DNA of 24,508 nt from positions 1 to 24,508 of the IMG/VR virus record IMGVR_UViG_3300034272_000735; one strand, given 5' to 3'. The notes under the pieces were generated by a model. It did not search any database, had not been told where the DNA came from, and saw only the letters and a program-made list of their open reading frames with translations. The DNA comes from a virus. The translations under genes were made by a program, and so were the position numbers. How positions within the stretch are numbered: the stretch's first letter is position 1; the number at the start of each line of letters is the position of its first letter. Positions 13,811 to 21,256 of the stretch are shown piece by piece.

Positions 13811-16800
13811 ATGACTCAAGAACAGCGCGACTGGCTGGAGAAAAACGGCCTTGATCCTACGGTCTACGACATCGACGCCGAAGGCAATGTCTTCGAAAAC
13901 CCCGTCGAGCGGATGTCCAAGACGCGAGCTGCGCTGACATCAGCCGCTGCAAGCACCCTTCCAAGTCTCGGTGGCTTGGCTGCTGCTGTTCCTGGCATGA
14001 AGGTTGGCGCTATTGCAGGTGCGCCTTTTGGTGGCCCTGTCGGATCTACAATCGGATCTGTCATCGGCGGCATGGTTACCGGATTCGGTGGATCATACCT
14101 CACCGGAAAAGCTCAGGAGGCTGCACTTGAAAGGTACGCTCCCGAAGCGATTGAGCAGATTGCCAGAGCGCAAGAAGAGCAGCCTGTTGCTTCGTTCGTT
14201 GGTGGAGTTGCACCTACTGCGCTCACCATGCGTCCAACCACTCAGGGATTGAGTGGCCTGCTTCGTCCTACAGTTCGTGGAACAACTCTACGAGAGGCTG
14301 TCACGAGACCTGAGTTCGTTGCTCCTGCGTCTAACGTCGCAGCCAACATTGCTCAGTCAGCCGCTGGCCAAGCTCTCAAGGTTGCTCAAGGTGGAGAGTT
14401 CTCGCCCACTGAGTTTGCTGCGGAAACTGCTATCGGAACCCTGTTCAATCGACCGACTCGACTTGGGCGTAAGCTGGGATTGCCCGATCTTCCGGAAGTT
14501 CCCGAAGCACAGAAGACCGATTTGGAACGCGCTCGGCTGATGGCTGAAAGGCCAGAAGAGTTTGTTACACCGCGTGAAGAACGGCTTGGTATCGGGCGCG
14601 AAAAAGTTGCTCCAGAGCAGTTCTTTGGAACTGAGATGGATCAGCGCAATCGACCTGTCAGTGAAGAACGCGCTGCAAAGGAATACGCCAACTGGTGGAA
14701 GTCTGAGACCGAACCGACTGCTGATCTCATCAAGCAAGCGGCTGAAAGTGTTAAGATCAAGATCCCTCGTGAACGCATCAATGAGTTGGCCAACGATCCT
14801 GATGTCGCTCGCGTCATCAACGATCCGACAACTCTGCCTGAGTTCGTAGCCAAGCAGAGCCAAGACGCGCTTCAGGACGCTTACGAGAACGCTGCAAAAC
14901 AAAATCAGGCTGTTAAGACTGAGGAGATGCCTGATTGGATGCGTCCCGCTTTAGAGGACGTTGCTAAGGCTGAGACGATCCAGAAACAGAACGAAGAAGC
15001 CGGACTCATGGAAGAGGGCATGGCTGCTCAGGAGCTTCTCAACGAGCAAAAGAAGAGACGCAACAAGCAGGGTATTGCTGCCGCCCGCGAGATCTACAAC
15101 GACATCTACAGCCGTTTCCAACGCGGTGAAGGTGAACCTCGAATCAGCCAAGCGGATATCGATGCCGCTGCACAGATCGCTGCTCGCCGAGGTTTGAAGA
15201 TCGAACTTGATCGAGCCTACTCCGGTTCGAGAGAGGTTCGCGGTGTGTACATGGTCAATCCGGACACTGGAGACCGTATTGTTCGCGTCAACCCGTTGAT
15301 GGCCACACCGGATACCGCTATTCACGAGATTGGCCACGATGTGTTTCGTGGAGTCACGAACCCTTCGATGCGGAAGTCCTTGCTGGAAACGGCGATCGAC
15401 ACGCCCGCGTTCAAGTCTGAGATGGCCGCAAGACAGGCCGAGGTCGATCAGGGTCTTATGAGCCCGCAGAGGGCCAGAGAGATCGCTCTCGAAGAAGGTG
15501 TCATCCAAGCGTTCGGTGAACAGATACCGAACATCAACCGCAGCGAACTCCGCTCGTGGTTCCAAGCGTTTAAGGCGTCCACCAAGCAACTCGTCACTGG
15601 CCGACTCTCACCGGATGACGCTATCGCTTGGCTTCACTACGCCAGCACGGAAGCGGTGCCATGGAAGGGTGTTGCTGCTCCGAAGGCTACTGAGCAGCGA
15701 ATGCAGAGGGATGAGCAACCTCAAACCATTTCAGAGCGTAGAGCTGCTGCATTTGAAAGATTCAAGCAATCTACTCCTGGCTCACAAGCCGAAATGATGG
15801 AAAGTGGCAGAATCTTTTCTCCAGATGTCAGAGCTAAACTTGAGGCTCTTCAAGCTGGAGGAACACTGGACAGAGAGGCGTTGCAGGCTGCAATAAACCG
15901 AGATATTCCGGTTAGAAAAGTTGCTGAGTTTTCAACGAAATCACTTCCAGATTTTAAAACAATTCGAGACTCGCTTAGTGATCCGAGGAAAAAAGCTAAT
16001 GTTGGTAAGTTAAACGAAATACCTGCTGGATCTGAAATGACGCTTAGACAGGACGTTCCTGCGATGACTGATTTTGGTGTTGGCGTAGTAACAGGAACAA
16101 GTGGAGATATAACTACATACGAGCCGTTTATTCGTGTCAGGAACATCAAAATGGTTCCCACGAAAGGAATGGAAACACAGTCACTTAAGATAGGTGCTGG
16201 TGCTGCAAAGAACCCTGCTATCGTCGCAAAAGGGATAAAGCATGAATTGCAAACAATTCCAAGCGACATAAACACTTGGACTCAAGTTGGATTCAATCCT
16301 GATAGGCATTCATACTTTTACGACAGAGCTGACGGTGTGACCCCAATTTTAGGAGGGGATGAGGCTGTTCAGATAGGGAATACGGTTTTTGTTAAAAATC
16401 CACAAACCGGAGATTCGGGTAGTTTCCGTTTTCAACGCGGAGAAGAGAAGACACGCAAGTTCGCGGAGCGTGTTGCTGCTTCAGAGCAGGTTCCTTCCGA
16501 GGTAAGGCGTGTGGTTGCTGGTTCTCCAGAAGCACAGTACATCGAGCAATCCGTTCGTGATGAAGCCAGCCGAGCCTCCATCAAGAGCGACCGTGAACTG
16601 GCCGCAGACATCATCGATCCGGAATCCAACACTCGGGTTATCTCGGGGATGGAGCAGTTCAATCGCCAGATCGCCAGTGGAGACATGGATGGTGCGAGTA
16701 AAACTGCGCTGTCGCTTTCAAAGAGCGGTACCACTTGGGGTCAGCTCATCAACCAGTTCAAGCTCCTCAAGTCGGCCAGTCGTGAGGGCGTAATTCAACT

Positions 16801-18991
16801 CGTCACCAAGTCGCTTGAACAGAACAAGCGCAAGCCGATGACTCCGAAGCAGGCCGATCAGCTCGGCACTGCGATGGATCAGTACAAGATCGCTCAGGAC
16901 GCTGCGACCGCCGCCCGTGTTGAAGGGCGCACCGCTTTTGGAAGCAACAAACCATCCGATATCCAGAGCGCACTGGACCGCATCAACGTGGCCGACACGC
17001 TTCGCATGGAAGCGGATGTCGTTCTCAACGAGACGATCGCCAGGATCAATCCTTCGTCCGCTGCTGATCTCTTCGTGTCGCTTGTGCAGGGATCGGTCAT
17101 GGCCCCGATCTCCATCGTTCGCAACGTGGTCGGCAACGCCATCAACCTGCCACTCCGTGAGACCGCCGATCTTACCTCGTCGCTCATCGACATGGCGCTG
17201 TTTGGTAGCAAGAACAACGCTTACAACTACAGGTCTCGGTTGCTCGATCGTATCAAGGCGTTTGGACAATCTTTGCCCGCTGCACAGAAAGCGATTCTCA
17301 GGGGTTCCAACGCCAACCCATACGAACTGGGAACAAGCATCGGAAACCCGCTCAACTTCCAGCGGGCGTGGAAGAATCTGTACGAGGCCATGTCCGGTGA
17401 GTACCGAGGCAACGTGGTCCGCAATATTGTTGAGGCTACCGTTGGCGTGATGCCTGACATCATGCTGAGACTGACTCAGGCGACCGACATCCCGTTCAAG
17501 CAGGCCAACCGTGCGGCGATCGTCTCTGAGTTGGGACGCATGCGCGGTCTCACCGAAAGTCAAATCAAGCTGGCACTCAAGGATCCTGAGCTTGCGCTGA
17601 TCTCTGATCAGGCTCGTGCCAATGGGCGCAAAGGATTCACCGCGGATGACATCAACACGATCGAAACCGAGGCCGCTCGGTCGGTGTTCCAGCAGGACAA
17701 TTCCGCTACCCGCATGGTGGCCGGTATCAACCGGTTCATCAAACAGGAGACTGGTTCTCTTGGATACGTCCCGTACCGCCTGATCTCGCTCTTCCAGAAG
17801 ACGCCCATCAACGTCGCCGCTGAGGCATTGCAGTTTACTCCTGCTGGCGTTCTTAGAGACTGGGGCAACATGAGTGTGCGCGACCGTGAGCAGGCTGTTG
17901 GCCGGCTCATCGTTGGAAGCATGGTGATGGGGGCGTTCTCCTACCTGTACGACAAGGGGATCATCACCCCTAACCTCGACACTCCTGGTGAGACCAACAA
18001 GGCTCGTGAGTTGGCCAAATCTGGTGGCGTCATGCCTCCCGGAACTCTCAACGTGTCGGCCCTGCGCCGCCTGACTTCGGGTCAGGATCCTAGCTTCCAG
18101 CCGGGGGACACCGTCAAAGACTTGTCAGCCCTCGGAACCATGGGCGCTCTTGGCATCATTGTCGGATCCTCGAAGCGTATCGCCGAGCGTTCACGCACCG
18201 ATGAACCTGACTTCTTCGCCCTCGGAAAGGGGTCTGCTCTGTCTGGCATCAACTTCGTGATGGAGCAGCAGTTCCTCAAGGGAACGAGCGATCTGATCAA
18301 GCTCATGTCCGAGGAATCGGGCGCTTCGCTTGAGCGGTTTGTGAAGAATCTGGCGGTTACCGCTGCATCCCCAGTCGCCCCATCTACTCTCGGTTCCATT
18401 CGCCGCGCTGAACGCGAGTACCTGCCCGTCACGGGCGGAGAAGGCATTATCAAAGACACCGTGAACGAGCTGAACCAGCGGTTCGCAGCCCTTGGATTGG
18501 CCATCCCTGGCACGAAGGATCCGAATGCGATGCCGGTGCGCCGTGATCTGTGGGGAGAAGCGGTTGAGCAGACACCAAAGGGCAACAATCCGTGGGTGTA
18601 CCAGTTCCTTTCGTTCGCCAAGAACCGCGAGATCGATGCCGACCCGCTGAACGCCTCGATTTACCGCGTGTGGCGCAGGACTGCGGACAACAAGGCGCTC
18701 CCGTCAGTGCCGAATCCGCAGCTCACCTACAAGAACCAGACGTTCGAGCGGATGACTCCTGAGCAGTACGACCGATACGCTCAACTCGTCGGGTTTTACC
18801 GCAGAAAGTTCTCCGAAAGAGCGTTCATGAGCGGTGCCTACCAGCAGCGCGGTGATGAGGCTCGCATCAAGCTGCTGTCCGAGGCTTACGACAACGGACT
18901 CAAGCTCGGAAAGCTCAGATTCCTCAAGGAATTGCGAGAATCCGGCCAGACTTTGACGCCCGTCGCTCCCCGTCGAGGCTTCGAGGAATAA
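13811..18991 (+). CDS. Giant multidomain internal/ejection protein with HExxH metallopeptidase-like motif
   Basis: The 1726-residue protein occupies the T7 gp16 position. Visible parts: residues about 63-100, a glycine-zipper hydrophobic stretch (VGAIAGAPFGGPVGSTIG...); about 200-430, charged helices; RFQRGE at 435-440; about 441-600, a probable zincin-like domain with H505-E506-I-G-H509 and possible third ligand Glu561/562 or Glu570; about 636-872, an AT-rich-coded segment with the signature GFNPDRHSYFYDR (827-839) and GGDEAVQIGNTVFVKNP, a pattern I recall from polyvalent phage and plasmid proteins; a second RFQRGE at 873-878. The last 800 residues are helical with GTLNVSALRRL and a conserved-looking C-terminus, possibly an LPD38-like domain. 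It is probably ejected with the DNA, where the metallopeptidase could act on host envelope or proteins. Exact domain edges are uncertain. Confidence 0.65.
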   Translation: MTQEQRDWLEKNGLDPTVYDIDAEGNVFENPVERMSKTRAALTSAAASTLPSLGGLAAAVPGMKVGAIAGAPFGGPVGSTIGSVIGGMVTGFGGSYLTGKAQEAALERYAPEAIEQIARAQEEQPVASFVGGVAPTALTMRPTTQGLSGLLRPTVRGTTLREAVTRPEFVAPASNVAANIAQSAAGQALKVAQGGEFSPTEFAAETAIGTLFNRPTRLGRKLGLPDLPEVPEAQKTDLERARLMAERPEEFVTPREERLGIGREKVAPEQFFGTEMDQRNRPVSEERAAKEYANWWKSETEPTADLIKQAAESVKIKIPRERINELANDPDVARVINDPTTLPEFVAKQSQDALQDAYENAAKQNQAVKTEEMPDWMRPALEDVAKAETIQKQNEEAGLMEEGMAAQELLNEQKKRRNKQGIAAAREIYNDIYSRFQRGEGEPRISQADIDAAAQIAARRGLKIELDRAYSGSREVRGVYMVNPDTGDRIVRVNPLMATPDTAIHEIGHDVFRGVTNPSMRKSLLETAIDTPAFKSEMAARQAEVDQGLMSPQRAREIALEEGVIQAFGEQIPNINRSELRSWFQAFKASTKQLVTGRLSPDDAIAWLHYASTEAVPWKGVAAPKATEQRMQRDEQPQTISERRAAAFERFKQSTPGSQAEMMESGRIFSPDVRAKLEALQAGGTLDREALQAAINRDIPVRKVAEFSTKSLPDFKTIRDSLSDPRKKANVGKLNEIPAGSEMTLRQDVPAMTDFGVGVVTGTSGDITTYEPFIRVRNIKMVPTKGMETQSLKIGAGAAKNPAIVAKGIKHELQTIPSDINTWTQVGFNPDRHSYFYDRADGVTPILGGDEAVQIGNTVFVKNPQTGDSGSFRFQRGEEKTRKFAERVAASEQVPSEVRRVVAGSPEAQYIEQSVRDEASRASIKSDRELAADIIDPESNTRVISGMEQFNRQIASGDMDGASKTALSLSKSGTTWGQLINQFKLLKSASREGVIQLVTKSLEQNKRKPMTPKQADQLGTAMDQYKIAQDAATAARVEGRTAFGSNKPSDIQSALDRINVADTLRMEADVVLNETIARINPSSAADLFVSLVQGSVMAPISIVRNVVGNAINLPLRETADLTSSLIDMALFGSKNNAYNYRSRLLDRIKAFGQSLPAAQKAILRGSNANPYELGTSIGNPLNFQRAWKNLYEAMSGEYRGNVVRNIVEATVGVMPDIMLRLTQATDIPFKQANRAAIVSELGRMRGLTESQIKLALKDPELALISDQARANGRKGFTADDINTIETEAARSVFQQDNSATRMVAGINRFIKQETGSLGYVPYRLISLFQKTPINVAAEALQFTPAGVLRDWGNMSVRDREQAVGRLIVGSMVMGAFSYLYDKGIITPNLDTPGETNKARELAKSGGVMPPGTLNVSALRRLTSGQDPSFQPGDTVKDLSALGTMGALGIIVGSSKRIAERSRTDEPDFFALGKGSALSGINFVMEQQFLKGTSDLIKLMSEESGASLERFVKNLAVTAASPVAPSTLGSIRRAEREYLPVTGGEGIIKDTVNELNQRFAALGLAIPGTKDPNAMPVRRDLWGEAVEQTPKGNNPWVYQFLSFAKNREIDADPLNASIYRVWRRTADNKALPSVPNPQLTYKNQTFERMTPEQYDRYAQLVGFYRRKFSERAFMSGAYQQRGDEARIKLLSEAYDNGLKLGKLRFLKELRESGQTLTPVAPRRGFEE

Positions 18992-19010
18992 TTTCCGCAA
19001 GAAATAGTTT

Positions 19011-19047
19011 GCAACACTCGGCAACACGGGGTAACTTCTTCCCCGTG
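19011..19047 (+). promoter_or_regulatory. Tandem GCAACAC repeat plus hairpin over the HTH gene start
   Basis: Two exact copies of GCAACAC lie at 19011-19017 and 19021-19027, exactly 10 bases (one helical turn) apart. The second runs into a 7-bp perfect hairpin: 19025-19031 (CACGGGG) pairs with 19041-19047 (CCCCGTG) around TAACTTCTT. The 3' arm contains the likely GTG start (19045-19047) of the HTH gene. The element separates the virion genes from the recombination genes. It could be an operator for the HTH protein, a translation lock, or a weak terminator; no T-run follows the stem, which argues against the last. Confidence 0.5.
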
Positions 19048-19218
19048 AGCGTAAAACTACTCTCGATCAAAGAGATCGCACAGACCCTCGGGACTCATCC
19101 CGAGACGGTGCGTCGATGGATCAGGGATGGTCGGCTTCCAGCCATGAAGGCAACGAAGCGCACGATCCGTGTTCGCTCCGACGTCATCGAGCAACTACTC
19201 CGAAACAACAGCAAATGA
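19045..19218 (+). CDS. Excisionase/MerR-type helix-turn-helix DNA-binding protein
   Basis: The protein has 57 residues from GTG at 19045; a TTG at 19009 would add 12 residues that do not fit the family. The sequence LLSIKEIAQTLGTHPETVRR followed by WIRDGRLPAMKATKRTIRVR is the standard HTH_17/excisionase layout: a helix-turn-helix, a wing with GRLPA, then basic strands and a last helix (DVIEQLL). Such proteins act as small DNA-binding regulators or as recombination directionality factors. No integrase is in the window, so a regulator is favoured here. It sits at the head of the recombination genes, directly after a tandem repeat it might bind. It overlaps the RecT-like gene by ATGA (19215-19218). 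Confidence 0.8.
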   Translation: MSVKLLSIKEIAQTLGTHPETVRRWIRDGRLPAMKATKRTIRVRSDVIEQLLRNNSK

Positions 19219-19997
19219 ACGCAATCGCAACGACAACCGCTGATGCATCCTCCGAGATGTACAGCAAGATCGCAGACCCCATCACCGCCATCGAGAAGAT
19301 GGGCGAGTGGATCGCAGCCAGCGGAATGCTGGGATGCACCAAGGTCGAACAGGGAAAGCTCATCGCGTGGCAATGCGCCGCCGAGAAGAAGACCCCGTTC
19401 GATTTCCGCCGGGAATACCACATCATCAACGGCTCCCTCAGTATGCGCTCCGATGCCATGCTGGCCGGCTACCGCGCTCGCGGCGGTAAGGTGCTGTGGA
19501 AGCAGTTCGATACCAAGGCAGCCATCGCTGTCTGGTCCTATGATGGTAACCAGTGCGAGATCGGGTTCTCTACTGAGGACGCCAAGCTCGCCGGTCTCCT
19601 CCCCGCCAAGCCGGGTTCCGGGTGGGCCAAGGATCCTGGTGCCATGCTCCGCGCTCGCTGCATCAGCAAAGCGATCCGCATGCTCGCTCCTGAAGTGGTG
19701 GCCGGCATCTACACCCCTGAGGAGACCGAGGACTTCCAGCCAGCCATTGCTGAGACGCCTGTCGCTCCCACCAAGAGCTTCGACCTCTTGGCCAAGCTGG
19801 AGGAACTCTTCGAGTCACGCGAGTCCGATGTGAACGCGCTGCTGCTCAAGGCCGGTCGAATTAAGGAAGGCCAGACCTTCCGCGATCTGGATGACACCTT
19901 CGCCAGCAAGTACATCAGCAAGCCTGACCTCATCCTCGGCAAGCTGCCGCTGATCGTGACGCCTGAGACCGTCGTGACCCCGGAGGTGACCCCGTGA
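19215..19997 (+). CDS. RecT-like single-strand DNA annealing protein
   Basis: The 260-residue protein pairs complementary single strands during phage recombination and repair. The core features of RecT-type annealing proteins are present: an N-terminal region with GKLIAWQCAAEKKTPFDFRR at about residues 48-67, a central LSMRSDAMLAGYRARGG segment (75-91), and the diagnostic stretch GWAKDPGAMLRARCISKAIR (136-155) leading into MLAPEVVAGIYTPEE (156-170). The C-terminal 90 residues are variable and charged, as usual. The start is set by the ATGA overlap with the HTH gene. It overlaps the nuclease gene by GTGA at 19994-19997, the familiar exonuclease-plus-annealase pairing. I did not assign a gene symbol because subfamily cannot be resolved by eye. 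Confidence 0.85.
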   Translation: MNAIATTTADASSEMYSKIADPITAIEKMGEWIAASGMLGCTKVEQGKLIAWQCAAEKKTPFDFRREYHIINGSLSMRSDAMLAGYRARGGKVLWKQFDTKAAIAVWSYDGNQCEIGFSTEDAKLAGLLPAKPGSGWAKDPGAMLRARCISKAIRMLAPEVVAGIYTPEETEDFQPAIAETPVAPTKSFDLLAKLEELFESRESDVNALLLKAGRIKEGQTFRDLDDTFASKYISKPDLILGKLPLIVTPETVVTPEVTP

Positions 19998-20773
19998 GCA
20001 CCGAGGTAATCCACAACATGCCGTCGGCCATCTACCACGGCACCAAGGCCCTCTCCAAGTCCGGCCTCGATCAGTTCAGGCGGTCCCCCGCCCACTTCCG
20101 CGCTTGGCAGGATGGCACGACCAAGAACGAGTCGTCCCCCGCTCTGGAGTTCGGGACCGCCGTTCACATGGCGATCCTTGAGCCTGAGCTGTTCGCCAAG
20201 TCCTACGCGGTATTCACCGGAGATCGCCGCACCAAGGACGGCAAAGCAGCCTACGAGGCCATCATCGCCGCTGGACTGACACCGCTCAATCAAGAGCAGT
20301 GGGACAACATCACCGGAGCCGCAGCCGCGGTTCACGCTCACCCTGCCGCAGCGCCGCTACTCAACGGAATCCAGACCGAGGTCTCGTGCTTCGACTCGTG
20401 GAATGGCGTGAAGGTCAAGGCTCGCATCGATGGCCTCGCCAAGGACTACATCATCGATGTCAAAACCACTCAGGATGCGTCGCTAAGCGCGTTCGCTAAG
20501 TCCTGCGCTCAGTTCCGCTACCACGTCCAAGCCGCTTGGTACCAACGCATCACCGGCATCAATCGATTCGTGTTCATCGCCGTTGAGAAGGAAGCTCCCT
20601 ACGGTGTCGCCTGCTACGAGCTTGATCAGTTGGCCATCGATGTCGGACATTCAATCATCGATGAACAACTCAAGACATTCATCGAGTGCCAGGAACTGAA
20701 CTCTTGGCCCTGCTACCCATCCACAACTCAAACCCTTTCGTTGCCCACATGGGCGATGCGTCAGTCCGAATAA
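19994..20773 (+). CDS. RecE/PDDEXK-like exonuclease
   Basis: The 259-residue protein probably resects double-stranded DNA ends to feed the RecT-like partner. Motifs in order: SKSGLDQFRRSPAHFRAW (21-38) and LEFGTAVHMAILEP (51-64), both typical of the exonuclease VIII / DUF3799 type; then ARIDG with Asp146, IIDVKTT with Asp155 and Lys157 (the D-x-K of the PDDEXK core), and the YHVQAAWYQ motif with Gln179. Glu129 could be the first acidic residue. All expected catalytic residues are therefore present. It is about a third of the length of E. coli RecE, matching its C-terminal nuclease domain. The GTG start has a good GGAGGTGA site four bases upstream. Confidence 0.85.
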   Translation: MSTEVIHNMPSAIYHGTKALSKSGLDQFRRSPAHFRAWQDGTTKNESSPALEFGTAVHMAILEPELFAKSYAVFTGDRRTKDGKAAYEAIIAAGLTPLNQEQWDNITGAAAAVHAHPAAAPLLNGIQTEVSCFDSWNGVKVKARIDGLAKDYIIDVKTTQDASLSAFAKSCAQFRYHVQAAWYQRITGINRFVFIAVEKEAPYGVACYELDQLAIDVGHSIIDEQLKTFIECQELNSWPCYPSTTQTLSLPTWAMRQSE

Positions 20774-20790
20774 CAAACACAACACAACAC

Positions 20791-21210
20791 ATGAAATTCA
20801 AAGTCGATCGTTCCCAAGCCGAAGTGAAGCCGTTTGCCGGCCCCGGCGAATACACTGTCATCGTCAACTCCTGCAAGGATGACGGTCTGGACAAGAGCGG
20901 TAACAGCGTCGCAACCCTGCGATACAAGGGTCCATCCGGGGAGGTCATCAGCGACCGCTTCGTTCTCAAGGACACCATGATGTGGCGCATTCAGGCGCTG
21001 ATCAGTGCGACCGAGGCAAACATCGATGACGGTGCTGAGTTCGATTTTAGCCTCAACGGAGCCTTCTTCCGATTCCTCCAAGGCTTCGTTGGACTGTCCC
21101 TCGTGATCGTCCTAGAAGAGGAAAAGTACACCGACAAGTTCGGTGCTGAGCAGACCGCTCTGCGTGTCCGTCGCATGAAGAAGGTGCCGAGCGATAACGA
21201 CACCATCTGA
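20791..21210 (+). CDS. Probable DUF669-type phage DNA-metabolism protein
   Basis: The 139-residue protein starts MKFKVDRSQAEVKPFAGPGE. The segments VNSCKDDGLDKSGNSVATLR, ISDRFVLKDTMMWRIQALIS and FLQGFVGLSLVIVLEEEKY follow the pattern of DUF669-type phage proteins: beta strands, a W-containing helix, then two closing strands. In many phages such genes stand with recombination and replication genes, and a single-strand DNA-binding role has been suggested for the position. Upstream reading to 20686 would overlap the nuclease gene and add unrelated residues, so the start is 20791. The 17 bases before the start contain only A and C and no ribosome site. The family call is moderate and the function is inferred. 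Confidence 0.6.
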   Translation: MKFKVDRSQAEVKPFAGPGEYTVIVNSCKDDGLDKSGNSVATLRYKGPSGEVISDRFVLKDTMMWRIQALISATEANIDDGAEFDFSLNGAFFRFLQGFVGLSLVIVLEEEKYTDKFGAEQTALRVRRMKKVPSDNDTI

Positions 21211-21224
21211 CCTACAAACAAAAG

Positions 21225-21252
21225 CCCCCCGGAGAGTGCAGGCTCCGGGGGG
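21225..21252 (+). promoter_or_regulatory. Ten-base-pair hairpin just before the helicase start
   Basis: CCCCCCGGAG (21225-21234) pairs perfectly with CTCCGGGGGG (21243-21252) around an 8-base loop (AGTGCAGG). The 3' arm is the only purine-rich stretch that could serve as a ribosome site for the helicase ATG at 21257, four bases later. Folding would hide it. On the + strand no T-run follows, so it is a poor terminator there. On the - strand it would be followed by CTTTTGTTTGT, a fair terminator tail, but no minus-strand gene is seen. Confidence 0.65.
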
Positions 21253-21256
21253 TGAC

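Noticed and set aside
16718-17563. 281-codon minus-strand frame opposite the giant protein
   Set aside because: No domain or start signal, and it lies wholly inside a coherent + strand gene.
19009-19037. Possible promoter (TTGCAA, 17 bases, TAACTT) before the HTH gene
   Set aside because: Only 4 of 6 and 3 of 6 consensus matches. The location is attractive, but the signal is too weak to list as a promoter.
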